A stretch of DNA of 64,000 nt, from contig NZ_FRCX01000020.1 of assembly GCF_900143065.1 (NCBI RefSeq), forward strand, positions 1 to 64,000, written 5' to 3'. Shown here in pieces: positions 7,294-16,037 of this stretch (the first letter of the stretch is position 1; every line of letters starts with the position of its first letter). The notes below the pieces were generated by a model that did no database searches, was not told where the DNA came from, and saw only the letters and a program-made list of their open reading frames with translations. The position numbers were made by a program, and so were the translations under genes. The stretch is from Duganella sacchari (GTDB taxonomy: Bacteria > Pseudomonadota > Gammaproteobacteria > Burkholderiales > Burkholderiaceae_D).

Positions 7294-8354
7294 GCTGCTG
7301 CGTTTCCTTGGTTCGATGGAGTGGGGCCGGGCGGCTCGTCCGCGTGCACGACGCGGTTACGGCCGGCGTTCTTGGCCGCATACAAGGCCCGGTCGGCTTG
7401 CTGGATCAGCTCGTCGATGCTGGACGCAGGCGAGGGCACCACGCTGGCCACGCCGATCGACATGGTCACGCATGAAAACTCGGTGCTTGCCTGCGGATTT
7501 TCAATCGCGAGCTGCTCCAGGTGGCGGCGGCACGACTCGGCCACGATCATGGCCCCAGTCAGTGGTGTCTCCGGCAGGATAATGGCGAATTCCTCGCCGC
7601 CGTAGCGCGCGGCCAGGTCGGCCGGGCGCTTCAGGTGTTCAGTGAGGACAGCGGCGACCTTCTTCAGGCACAAGTCACCTGCCAGATGGCCAAAGCTGTC
7701 GTTATACAGTTTGAAGAAATCGACGTCGCACAGCAGCAGCGTCAACGGCTTCTTGTCGCGCTGGCCGCGCTGCCATTCGATGTGCATGGTGTCGTCGAAG
7801 CGGCGGCGGTTGGCGATGCCGGTCAGGCCATCGAGTGCGGCCAGTTTTTGCAGTTCGATGTTGGCGTCGGCCAGCTGCTTCTGGCTCTCGCGCAGGAAGC
7901 GGAAGGCCTGGTCGCGCTGCAGGCGGCTGATGTGCGCGCCCGAGTGATAACGCACGCGCGCCAGCAGTTCCAGCTTGTCCGGCAGCTTGACCATGTAGTC
8001 GTTGGCGCCGGTGGAAAAGCTGTGCGCCTTGAGTTTCGGATCTTCCTTGGCCGAGAGGACGATCACCGGCACATGGCGCAGGCCTTCTTCCGCGCGGTAT
8101 TGAACGATCTGGCCAAAGCCGTCGATGGTCGGCATCACCAGATCCTGCAGGATCACGGTCGGCTGCAATTGCAGCGCCGTCTCCAGCGATTTGGTGGCGT
8201 CGGTCACGTAATGGAATTCGATATCCGGCTGGTCGCTTAGCATGCGCCGCACGGCTTCGACGATGATGAGCTGGTCGTCTACCAGCAGCACGCGCACTTT
8301 AAAGGTCGTGAGGACCGGTTCTTGATCTGCTGCTGATACTAATGCTTCGGACAT
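7290..8354 (-). CDS. wspR: WspR: response regulator diguanylate cyclase
   Basis: WspR is the output of the Wsp pathway. Its receiver domain, phosphorylated by WspE, activates a GGDEF domain that makes cyclic-di-GMP from two GTP. The 354-residue protein has a REC domain (about 20-140) with VLLVDD and phospho-acceptor Asp71 in ILQDLVMP. A helical stalk follows (about 140-172), then the GGDEF domain with DGLTGIANRR, CDVDFFKLYND and an active GGEEF at 252-256. The I-site RPAD at 243-246 is intact, so product inhibition is expected. It starts 15 bases after wspF and overlaps ppnP by 4 bp. Confidence 0.96.
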   Translation of the reverse strand: MSEALVSAADQEPVLTTFKVRVLLVDDQLIIVEAVRRMLSDQPDIEFHYVTDATKSLETALQLQPTVILQDLVMPTIDGFGQIVQYRAEEGLRHVPVIVLSAKEDPKLKAHSFSTGANDYMVKLPDKLELLARVRYHSGAHISRLQRDQAFRFLRESQKQLADANIELQKLAALDGLTGIANRRRFDDTMHIEWQRGQRDKKPLTLLLCDVDFFKLYNDSFGHLAGDLCLKKVAAVLTEHLKRPADLAARYGGEEFAIILPETPLTGAMIVAESCRRHLEQLAIENPQASTEFSCVTMSIGVASVVPSPASSIDELIQQADRALYAAKNAGRNRVVHADEPPGPTPSNQGNAAA

Positions 8355-8369
8355 CAGGATTCTCTTCGG

Positions 8370-9413
8370 TTATTGGCTACGACTGCCCAAGGTGCCACGC
8401 AAGACCGGGCCTATCTTCGCCAGCGGTAAAACCATCTGCGCCGCATCCAGCTCCGCGGCTGCACGCGGCATGCCATACACTGCGCTGCTGGCCTGGTCCT
8501 GGGCGATGGTGGTCTGGCCGGCACGGCGCATGGACAGCAAGCCTTCTGCGCCATCGCGGCCCATGCCGGTCAACAGCACGCCGATCGCCTCGCCCTTCCA
8601 GTGTTGCGCTACGCAGTGAAAGAACACGTCCACCGACGGCCGGTAGGCGTAGTCCTTTGGGTGACTATCGTAACGCAAGCGTAGGTTTTGATCCAGCGTG
8701 AGATGATCGTTGCTCTTGGCGATAAGCACCGTGCCGGCCACCAGTTCGTCGCCTTCCTCGGCAGCGCGCACCGGCATATCCAGCTGTTCGCCCAGCCAGC
8801 GCGCGAAGTTGTCGGCAAAATGTTCGTCGATATGCTGCACCACCACGATGGCGCAACCGCGCGGCGGCTTCCAGCCGGCCAGCATTTTGGAGACCGCCAC
8901 CGGGCCGCCGGTGGACGCGCCTATCGCCAGCAGCGCCGTGACCTTTTCGGCTTCATGCTCGGCATGCCCGCCATTGCCATTGCCGATCGCGCTGCGCGGC
9001 AGCATGGCCTGGCTGCCGCCACTGTGGCGTATCAGCTTGTCCATGGTGCGTATTTTTGCGAGCAGCTCGGCATCACCGCCTGGCTGGCCTTGCAGCACCG
9101 GCGTGGCCGTGACGTCCAGCGCGCCGGCGCCCAGTGCGCGGAATACCTGGTTGACGTTATCCTGCGGCCGCCCCGTCACCACCAGGATGGCGCACGGGCT
9201 TTGCTCCATGATCTGGCGCGTGGCTTCCACGCCATCCAGCTCCGGCATGTTCAGATCCATCAGGATCAGGTCGGGGCGCTTTTCGGCCGACATGCGTACC
9301 GCCTCGGCGCCGGTGCGGGCGATCCATAGCACCTGGTGTTCGGCGGTGCTGGCGACCACGCGCCGCAGCGCTTCGGCTGCCATGGCGACATCGTTGGCGA
9401 TGGCAATTTTCAT
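8370..9413 (-). CDS. wspF: WspF: CheB-type methylesterase
   Basis: A chemotaxis-type protein-glutamate methylesterase with 347 residues. The N-terminal receiver domain carries Asp53 in LILMDLNMP. The C-terminal CheB esterase has the catalytic triad Ser167 (GASTGGP), His194 (VVQHID) and Asp286 (LLTGMGRDGAEG). In Pseudomonas, WspF demethylates WspA and resets signalling, and its loss locks the pathway on, giving wrinkly biofilm phenotypes. The gene overlaps wspE by an ATGA junction. Confidence 0.96.
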   Translation of the reverse strand: MKIAIANDVAMAAEALRRVVASTAEHQVLWIARTGAEAVRMSAEKRPDLILMDLNMPELDGVEATRQIMEQSPCAILVVTGRPQDNVNQVFRALGAGALDVTATPVLQGQPGGDAELLAKIRTMDKLIRHSGGSQAMLPRSAIGNGNGGHAEHEAEKVTALLAIGASTGGPVAVSKMLAGWKPPRGCAIVVVQHIDEHFADNFARWLGEQLDMPVRAAEEGDELVAGTVLIAKSNDHLTLDQNLRLRYDSHPKDYAYRPSVDVFFHCVAQHWKGEAIGVLLTGMGRDGAEGLLSMRRAGQTTIAQDQASSAVYGMPRAAAELDAAQMVLPLAKIGPVLRGTLGSRSQ

Positions 9414-11731
9414 CGGTGGGCGTCTCCAATCAGGTCATTGACCGCATCCAGCAGCGTCTCGTCGTGGAAGCTGCCCTTGGTCAGGTAGTAATCGGCGCCG
9501 GCCGACAGGCCGCGTGCCCGGTCTTCAGGCCGATCTTTGTAAGAGACTATCATGACTGGCAGCTTGTGCAGGTGTATATCTTTTTTAATTAATGTAACCA
9601 ATTCGATACCGTCCATGCGTGGCATATCGACGTCGGTGATGACCAAGTCATAGTCGCCGCTGCGCACCACATTCCAGCCGTCGATGCCGTCAATGGCAAT
9701 GTCGACAAGATAGCCGCGAGCGAGCAGCAGCTTGCGCTCCATCTCGCGCACCGTGAGCGAATCGTCCACCACCAGCACGCGCTTGGTCTTGCGGCGTTCG
9801 GCGGCGTCGGACTTGGCCAGTTGATGCAGGCCGCCTTCGTGCAGCAGTTTGTCGATGGACAGCAGCAGGTCCGGCACATCGAGGATCAGCACGGGCTCGC
9901 CATCGTCCAGCAGCGCCGCTGCCGAGATGTCGCGCATCTTGCCGAACACCGGATCGATGGCTTGCACCGCCAGGCTTTGTTCCCCGCTGATGGCATCGAC
10001 CACCAGCGCATAGCGGCGCGCGCCGGTGCCGATGACCACCACGGCCAGTTCGGCGCTGCCTGCTTCGGTGGCGCCCAGCTCCAGCACCTGCGCCGCCGAG
10101 ACCAGCCCCAGATGCTCGCCGCCGAAATCGAAGAACTGTTTGTTCTCCAGCGTGTGGATGGTCGATTGCGGCACCTTGAGTACGCGCTCCACCTGCACGA
10201 TAGGCACAGCGTAGGCCTCGCCCTTGACGTCCACCACCAGCGCGCGCACGATGGATTGCGTCAGCGGCAGCGTGATGTAGGTGTGGAAGCCGACGCCCAG
10301 TTCCGACTCGATGCGCACCGTGCCGTTTTGCGAGCGGATGGTTTCGTGGACGATGTCCAGGCCGACGCCGCGGCCGGAAATCTCGGTGATGCCTTCCTTC
10401 AGGCTGAACGCCGGCAGGAACAGGAACTCCAACAGCTCCGCGCCGGACATGGAACTGGCCATCTGCGCCGGCGCCATCTTGCGCTCGATAACGCGGGCGC
10501 GGATTTTTTCAAGATTCACGCCTTTGCCGTCGTCGCTGATTTCGATACTCAGCATGCCGGCGCGGTGCTTGGCTTCGAGCACGATGGTGCCGGTGCCAGG
10601 TTTGCCGACGGCGATGCGGTCGGCCGCCGGGTCCATGCCATGGTCGATGGCGTTGCGCAGCATGTGGTTCAGCGGGCTTTCGATCTTGGCCAGGATGTCA
10701 CGGTCGACCAGCGTGTCCTCGCCGATGATTTGCAGCTGCACGTCCTTGCCGAGACTACGCGCCAGATCGCGCACCATGCGCGGGAAGTGCTGCACGCCGT
10801 CGCGGAACTGGCGCATACGCATGGTCAGCACTTCGTCCACCATGCTTTGCGAGACGCCGAGCAGGCGGCGTTCGTAGGCTTCGATATCGGCGATGTGCTC
10901 CAGCACGAACTGTTTGAGCGGGTGGGTCTTTTGCAGCGCCAGCAGCGACTTTTCCTTGAGGCTGGCGTCGGTGCTGTTGGAGATGGCTTCGTGCAGTTGT
11001 TCGATCACCGCAAACAGGCTGCTTTGATTGCGCTTGAAGCGCTGCAGGTTCTGGATGAACGGATGCATCTGGTGTGCGTTGATGCGCGACTCGCTGGCCA
11101 GCGACAGCAGCTTGTCGAAGTTCTGCGCGTGCTTCATCGGCGCGGGATGGCGCGCAGCAGCGGCGGGTGCTTCTTCGGCGGCGCCGGCGGCAGGCGCGGG
11201 CGGCGGTGGTGCGATCGGCAGTTCGCCTATCGGGAATTCGGGCGCGGCCTTTGCAGCGGGTGGCTGCGCCACGGCGGGCGGCGGCGGTGGCGGGACCAGC
11301 GGCACCGGCTCCGGCAGGAAAGCGATGGTGGTGATTGCATGCATGGTGCGCTTGATCTGCTCCCCGTTGGCGCCCAGCCAGGCGTCGACCTGGCTGTCCT
11401 GCAGGCGCGAGAGCTGCAGGATCAGATCCACGCCCGCCAGCAGGACGTCGACGCGGTTTGGCGTCAGCGCCAGCTTGCCGTTTTGCGCGGCGATGAATGC
11501 ATCTTCCATGCCGTGCGCGAGCTGCACCACCACTTCCAGCCCGACGATGGCGGCGGCGCCCTTGATCGAGTGCGCGGCGCGCATCATCGACTCGACGGCG
11601 CTGGCGTCATCCTTCAGGCGCTCCATAGCCAGCAGGCCATCGGTCAGGATTTGCGTCTGGCTGTCGGCCTCCATGCGGAACAGGTCCAGCATGGAGAACT
11701 GGCTCAGGTCTCCGTTGTTATCCTGGCTCAT
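9410..11731 (-). CDS. wspE: WspE: hybrid CheA-type histidine kinase with receiver domain
   Basis: The 773-residue hybrid kinase has an N-terminal HPt domain with His54 in RAAHSIKGAAA. A proline/alanine-rich linker follows (about 117-175), then a dimerisation and ATPase region with the NHMLRNAIDHGMD N-box and SDDGKGVN. A CheW-like domain precedes the C-terminal receiver (VLVVDDSLTVRE, phospho-Asp700 in VITDVDMPRMDG). It would phosphorylate WspR and WspF. Both gene junctions are 4-bp ATGA overlaps, so translation is coupled to wspD and wspF. The domain order is that of Pseudomonas WspE. Confidence 0.96.
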   Translation of the reverse strand: MSQDNNGDLSQFSMLDLFRMEADSQTQILTDGLLAMERLKDDASAVESMMRAAHSIKGAAAIVGLEVVVQLAHGMEDAFIAAQNGKLALTPNRVDVLLAGVDLILQLSRLQDSQVDAWLGANGEQIKRTMHAITTIAFLPEPVPLVPPPPPPAVAQPPAAKAAPEFPIGELPIAPPPPAPAAGAAEEAPAAAARHPAPMKHAQNFDKLLSLASESRINAHQMHPFIQNLQRFKRNQSSLFAVIEQLHEAISNSTDASLKEKSLLALQKTHPLKQFVLEHIADIEAYERRLLGVSQSMVDEVLTMRMRQFRDGVQHFPRMVRDLARSLGKDVQLQIIGEDTLVDRDILAKIESPLNHMLRNAIDHGMDPAADRIAVGKPGTGTIVLEAKHRAGMLSIEISDDGKGVNLEKIRARVIERKMAPAQMASSMSGAELLEFLFLPAFSLKEGITEISGRGVGLDIVHETIRSQNGTVRIESELGVGFHTYITLPLTQSIVRALVVDVKGEAYAVPIVQVERVLKVPQSTIHTLENKQFFDFGGEHLGLVSAAQVLELGATEAGSAELAVVVIGTGARRYALVVDAISGEQSLAVQAIDPVFGKMRDISAAALLDDGEPVLILDVPDLLLSIDKLLHEGGLHQLAKSDAAERRKTKRVLVVDDSLTVREMERKLLLARGYLVDIAIDGIDGWNVVRSGDYDLVITDVDMPRMDGIELVTLIKKDIHLHKLPVMIVSYKDRPEDRARGLSAGADYYLTKGSFHDETLLDAVNDLIGDAHR

Positions 11732-12411
11732 CGTAAGGTTCTCGCGAGTTGGTAGCCGATCAGCGTTTCGTCCAGCACGCCGATACGCATGTCGTCATGC
11801 GTAATCACGCCAGTCAGGAAGCGCGACAGGCCTTTGTTGATGGTGGCCGCAGGAGCCTGCATTTGGCTGCTGGCGTAGCGCAGCAGGCCATGCAGATCGG
11901 CGACCGGCAGCGCGTACGCCTGATCCTCCCATTGCGTCAGCAATAGCCTGGCGAAGGTATGGCGATGGGTTGCCGCTTCGCCCTCGCTGTCATCGATGCC
12001 CAGCAGATCGGCCAGCGACATGCAGGGATACAGCGTGCCGCCGACGTTGACGATGCCGCTTAAGCCGCGCGAGCTGCGGTGCGGCAGGCGGTGCGGCTTG
12101 GCGATGGGCGCGACCGAGACGAACATGCGGGTCGGCAGCGACAGCCATTCACGGCCAACACGGAACACCAGGCAGGACGCATCCTGCTGCTGGTTGTCCG
12201 TCGCCACCTGGCGGAAGTGGGCGGCCCATTCTTTTTTGTAGTCGTCGCTGACGGTGCGTTGCAGGTTTTGCTGCGCGGCGGCCGCATAGACGTCGCAGTT
12301 GCGGCAGTGGACGTGCTGCGCCAGCCGTTCGCAACTCTGGTCGCCATTGACGCCGATGCGGTTCCAGCAGTCCTGGACGCCGATGGGAATGGGGGAGATG
12401 ATGGTGCTCAT
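11728..12411 (-). CDS. wspD: WspD: CheW-like coupling protein
   Basis: This 227-residue protein has a C-terminal CheW domain beginning near residue 70 (CLVFRVGREWLSLPTRMFV...PHRSSRGLSGIVNVGGTLYP). The N-terminal extension has a Cys-x9-Cys-rich stretch (CWNRIGVNGDQSCERLAQHVHCRNC). This longer form is typical of WspD rather than of plain CheW. It should bridge receptor and kinase WspE. A ribosome-binding AAAGG lies nine bases before the ATG. It overlaps wspE by an ATGA. Confidence 0.92.
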   Translation of the reverse strand: MSTIISPIPIGVQDCWNRIGVNGDQSCERLAQHVHCRNCDVYAAAAQQNLQRTVSDDYKKEWAAHFRQVATDNQQQDASCLVFRVGREWLSLPTRMFVSVAPIAKPHRLPHRSSRGLSGIVNVGGTLYPCMSLADLLGIDDSEGEAATHRHTFARLLLTQWEDQAYALPVADLHGLLRYASSQMQAPAATINKGLSRFLTGVITHDDMRIGVLDETLIGYQLARTLR

Positions 12412-12423
12412 GTCGGATCGCCT

Positions 12424-13683
12424 TTAGGATGCCTGCTGGCGTTTGTAGATGCGGGCGGCGCGCGCCTTGAGCGCAGCGGCGCCGCTGGCGTCGTTATTGG
12501 CTTCGGCCAGCAAGGCCAGATGGCACAGCGCTTCGTAGTGGTCGGGCTGCAGGTAGATGCAGCGCTTCCAGTAGTCTTCCGCCATCTTGGGCTTGTTGGT
12601 CAGCTCATTCAGCAGGCCGAGGATGAAGTAGGCCTCGGCCGATTCCGGATGGAGCGCGAGATGGTCGCGGCAGCGCGTCTCCGCCGCCTTGATGTCGCCC
12701 AGGTCGGCCAGACGGCGCGCCTCGGCCAGCAGGTTGGCGGCAACTGCGGGCGGTGCGGTAGCCGGCTTGACCGCCGCAGGCGCGGCAACGCGTGGACGCG
12801 GCGCTGGCGCGGACGGCGGCAGTGAGGGCGGCGATGCGATGCTGCGGGTGGCCTTGGGCGCTGGCGGCTTGGCGGGCGTGCGCGTGGTGTGCAGCGATTT
12901 GCGTGGTGCGGCGGTTTCCTTTTGCAGGCCAAAAGCCTGATTGTGCGACAGCGGCGAAAAGCCGTGCTGGCAGAAGGAGGGCACCTCGGCGTAGCCGGCA
13001 AACAGCTGGCCGTCGTCCATCAGCAGCGCCGACAGTTTTTCGATCGCAGCCTTGGTGGTCGGCTTATCGAAGTAGATCAGCAGGTTGCGGCAGAAGACTA
13101 CGTCGTAATAGCCGGCGCGCGTACTCAGGTCGAACTCCAGCAGATTGCCCTGCTTGAAGCGCACCTGCTTGCGGATCTCGTCGTTGACGCGGTAGTCGCC
13201 GTCGCCGGCGCTGGTGAAGTGCAGGTCGCGGAATGCCAGGTCCTGCGCGCGGAAGGCGTTGCGTCCGTAAATGCCGCTCTTGGCACGCGCCACGCAGGTG
13301 GGACTGATGTCGAACGCGTCCACCATGAAGTTCTCCGGCGGGATGCCGGCGTCCGTCAGCACCATGGCGATGGTGTAGGGTTCTTCGCCGCCTGCGCAAG
13401 GAATCGACAGGATGCGGACCAGGCGGTCGTTATTGGCGGCCAGGCGCGCGCGCGCGAAGTCCGTCATGGCGACGAAGGCTTGCGGGTCGCGGTAAAACCA
13501 CGACTCCGGCACCACCACCAGTTCCACCAGCGCGGTCATCTCCTCCGGCGTCATCTGCCTGAGATAGTCGTCGTGGTCCTTGGCGGCAGTCTGCTCCATG
13601 CGGTTCTTGATCGCGCGCTCGACGATCGACTTGGACAGATTCAGTCCCGTCGCGGCGCGCAGCATGGTTTGGGCCGGCGTCAT
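12424..13683 (-). CDS. wspC: WspC: CheR-type methyltransferase with C-terminal TPR repeats
   Basis: A 419-residue chemoreceptor methyltransferase that uses S-adenosylmethionine to methylate WspA glutamates. The CheR catalytic region covers about 1-265, with SWFYRDPQAF, the SAM-binding ILSIPCAGGEEPYTIAM (91-107), DAFDISP and VVFCRNLLIYF. A Pro/Ala/Ser-rich linker (about 275-335) leads to two or three TPR units (about 335-419, AEARRLADLGDIKAAE, ESAEAYFILGLL, PDHYEALCHLALLAE). Fusion of TPRs to CheR is a hallmark of WspC. The ATG overlaps the wspB stop codon in ATGA; a longer in-frame upstream extension is a shadow of wspB. Confidence 0.95.
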   Translation of the reverse strand: MTPAQTMLRAATGLNLSKSIVERAIKNRMEQTAAKDHDDYLRQMTPEEMTALVELVVVPESWFYRDPQAFVAMTDFARARLAANNDRLVRILSIPCAGGEEPYTIAMVLTDAGIPPENFMVDAFDISPTCVARAKSGIYGRNAFRAQDLAFRDLHFTSAGDGDYRVNDEIRKQVRFKQGNLLEFDLSTRAGYYDVVFCRNLLIYFDKPTTKAAIEKLSALLMDDGQLFAGYAEVPSFCQHGFSPLSHNQAFGLQKETAAPRKSLHTTRTPAKPPAPKATRSIASPPSLPPSAPAPRPRVAAPAAVKPATAPPAVAANLLAEARRLADLGDIKAAETRCRDHLALHPESAEAYFILGLLNELTNKPKMAEDYWKRCIYLQPDHYEALCHLALLAEANNDASGAAALKARAARIYKRQQAS

Positions 13684-14138
13684 GATGCGCTGTCCGCCGT
13701 CTGGAACAGCAGGGCGCGCAGTCCGGCTGGCAGCAGCTGTTCCAGTTCGACCAGTTGCAGCATGCCTTGCTGGTCGCTGGCCACCTTGCCGAGGAAGGAC
13801 GCGGCTTGCACGCCGCTGTCGGCCAGCTGGTCGTCGCGCACGTCCTGTACGCCCAGGACGCGTTCGGCGCGCAGGCCCAGTGGATGGTGCGTACCTTCCG
13901 GTGTCACATAGTCCGTGACGATGATGCGCGTGTCGAAGTGGTCTTCGCCGCTGGGCATGCCCGCCGCGCGACACAGGTCGATCACCGGCACCGAGGCGCC
14001 GTGCAGGTCCATCAGTCCCGCCACGGGATCGGGCGCCAGCGGCAGCTGCTTGAGTTCCAGCAGCGGCAGCACGCGCACCACATCCCGCAGGCGCAAGCCA
14101 TAACGATCGGCGCCGATGTGGAAGACGAGTAGTTTCAT
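13680..14138 (-). CDS. wspB: WspB: CheW-like coupling protein
   Basis: The 152-residue protein is a single CheW domain (MKLLVFHIGADRYGLRLRDVVRVLPLLELK...GLMDLHGASVPVIDL). It is the short form expected for WspB and should couple WspA to WspE. It lies 12 bases after the second wspA copy and overlaps wspC by 4 bp, so it is part of the single polycistronic Wsp operon. Confidence 0.93.
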   Translation of the reverse strand: MKLLVFHIGADRYGLRLRDVVRVLPLLELKQLPLAPDPVAGLMDLHGASVPVIDLCRAAGMPSGEDHFDTRIIVTDYVTPEGTHHPLGLRAERVLGVQDVRDDQLADSGVQAASFLGKVASDQQGMLQLVELEQLLPAGLRALLFQTADSAS

Positions 14139-14150
14139 GGCCGCTCCGCC

Positions 14151-15968
14151 TTACACCGCCACCGCGAAGTTGGCGACGCTGGTTTGCAGGTCGCCCGCCG
14201 CGTATTGCAGCTGGTGCACCGCTTCGCTGGTGGCCTTGAGCGATTCCACCGTCTGCTGGGTGGCGTCGTTCAGTTGCATCATGGTGGCGGTGATCTGCTC
14301 CGCACCGACCGCCTGCGACTGCATGCCTTGCAGGACCACGTCGAACTGTGGCGCCAGTTTCTGCACCTGGTCCATCACGCCGGACAGCTGGTCCGTCACC
14401 TGGCGTACTTCGCCGACGCTGCGGCGTATCTCTTCGGAGAATTTGTCCATGCCCATCACGCTGGCGGAAACGGCGGACTGCATCTCTTTCAGCATCTGCT
14501 CGATGTCCCAGGTGGAGACCGAGGTCTGGTCGGCCAGGCGGCGGATTTCCGTCGCCACCACCGAAAAGCCGCGTCCCGCCTCGCCAGCCTTCTCGGCTTC
14601 GATGGCGGCATTCAGCGACAGGATGTTGGTCTGGTCGGCCACCTTGGTGATGGTGGTCAGCACGCTATTGATGTTGGATGCTTTCTCCGACAGCGCCGCC
14701 AGCTTGGCGTTGATCGAATCGGTAGCGGACACCATATGCTGCATGGTGCTGTCCATGCGGCGCAGATTGTTCTGGGCGTCGGCCGTGGCGCTGGTGGTGT
14801 AGTCGGCGACAGCGGTGGCTTCTTCCATGGTCTTGAGCAGCTGCGAGGTGTTGGCCGAGATTTCCTTGGTGGTGCTGAGGATCTCGACGCTGGTCTGCGC
14901 CTGCTCGATGCCGGTGGCTTCCTGCTGCTTGGCGGAGGCGGCGATTTCGGTGGCCGAGGTGGTCACCTGAATCCCGGCCTTCTGCACATTGTTCAGCAGC
15001 GCGCGCAGGTTTTCAAACATGCGGTCCAGGCCATTGGCCAGCTTGCCGATGGCGTCGTCGCCTTGCACTTCGATCTTGCCGGTCAAGTCGCCCGACGCCG
15101 CCTTGGAGACCACGCCCAGCAAGGAGTCCACCTTGGACTTGAGCAGGTTGGTGGCGGCCAGTTCATTGGCCAGGCTGTCCTGGATCGACTGCGCCATGCG
15201 ATTGAATTCGGTCGTGACATCCCCCAGCTCATCGCCCGACAGCACTAGCGCGCGCGCCGACTGGTCGCCAGCGGCGATTTTATGCACGGCGTGCGTCAGA
15301 TTGTTGAGTGGCGCCAGCAGCGAACGCACCAGCAGCCAGGCGATCCCCAGCGACAGCGCCACGCACACCATTCCACCGCCGGTGAGTATCATCCGCATGG
15401 TCTCCTGCAGACGCTCAGAAGCCTTGCTGCGGTCGGCCAGCAGGCGCTGTTCTTCGGCCGCCGCGTCGTCCATGTATTTGTAGATGGCGCCGATGACGGA
15501 TGACGTGGCCCCCGACAGTTGCGGCGTGCGGCCCATGGCGTCAGCGGCGCCGGGCTTGTCGCCCAGTTCCTGGCGCATCTTGATTTGCGTCTCGATGACT
15601 TCCGCACTCCAGGTCTGGATCATCTCGTCCAGTTTCTTGAAGCGCGTGACCTGGGCCGGATTATCGGCCGTCAGTTTTTGCAGCGCGCTGATGGAGGCAG
15701 GCAGATCGGTCATCTCCTTGCGGGTGCGTTCCAGGCGCGCCGCGTTCCCGGTCAGGTAGTAGCCGCGTGCTTCCACCTGCACTTGTAGCAGATCGTTGCG
15801 CAGCACGTCGATGGCCTGGATCACATCCATGGTGTGGCGGTCCCACGCATTCGCCTCCGACAGGCTCATAAAGCGGTTGTAGGCGATCGCTAGTAACACC
15901 AGGATGATGGCGAGAATGGCGCTAAAACTCAGGTACAGCTTCTTTTTGATGCTCAAGTCGTTAAACAT
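14151..15968 (-). CDS. wspA: WspA-type membrane chemoreceptor, copy 2
   Basis: The 605-residue methyl-accepting protein has TM1 at about 12-31 and a periplasmic four-helix-type segment (about 32-188). TM2 lies at about 190-212, followed by HAMP and a long coiled-coil signalling domain whose hairpin tip reads EAEKAGEAGRGFSVVATEIR. The methylation-type helices end in SVANFAVAV, with no NWETF-type pentapeptide. WspA senses surface contact or envelope stress in Pseudomonas. The signalling half is nearly identical to the neighbouring copy, while the N-terminal sensory part is divergent. GGAG lies just before the start codon. It directly precedes wspB. Confidence 0.93.
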   Translation of the reverse strand: MFNDLSIKKKLYLSFSAILAIILVLLAIAYNRFMSLSEANAWDRHTMDVIQAIDVLRNDLLQVQVEARGYYLTGNAARLERTRKEMTDLPASISALQKLTADNPAQVTRFKKLDEMIQTWSAEVIETQIKMRQELGDKPGAADAMGRTPQLSGATSSVIGAIYKYMDDAAAEEQRLLADRSKASERLQETMRMILTGGGMVCVALSLGIAWLLVRSLLAPLNNLTHAVHKIAAGDQSARALVLSGDELGDVTTEFNRMAQSIQDSLANELAATNLLKSKVDSLLGVVSKAASGDLTGKIEVQGDDAIGKLANGLDRMFENLRALLNNVQKAGIQVTTSATEIAASAKQQEATGIEQAQTSVEILSTTKEISANTSQLLKTMEEATAVADYTTSATADAQNNLRRMDSTMQHMVSATDSINAKLAALSEKASNINSVLTTITKVADQTNILSLNAAIEAEKAGEAGRGFSVVATEIRRLADQTSVSTWDIEQMLKEMQSAVSASVMGMDKFSEEIRRSVGEVRQVTDQLSGVMDQVQKLAPQFDVVLQGMQSQAVGAEQITATMMQLNDATQQTVESLKATSEAVHQLQYAAGDLQTSVANFAVAV

Positions 15969-16037
15969 TTTTTCTCCAGGACTGGCGGGGGCGCGCTTGC
16001 ACGCGGCATTGTCCCATACCGGCCATTTTTATGGTTT

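Noticed and set aside
9821..11755. Plus-strand open frame of about 640 codons opposite wspE
   Set aside because: Composition is typical of an antisense frame of a high-GC gene; wspE has full domain support.
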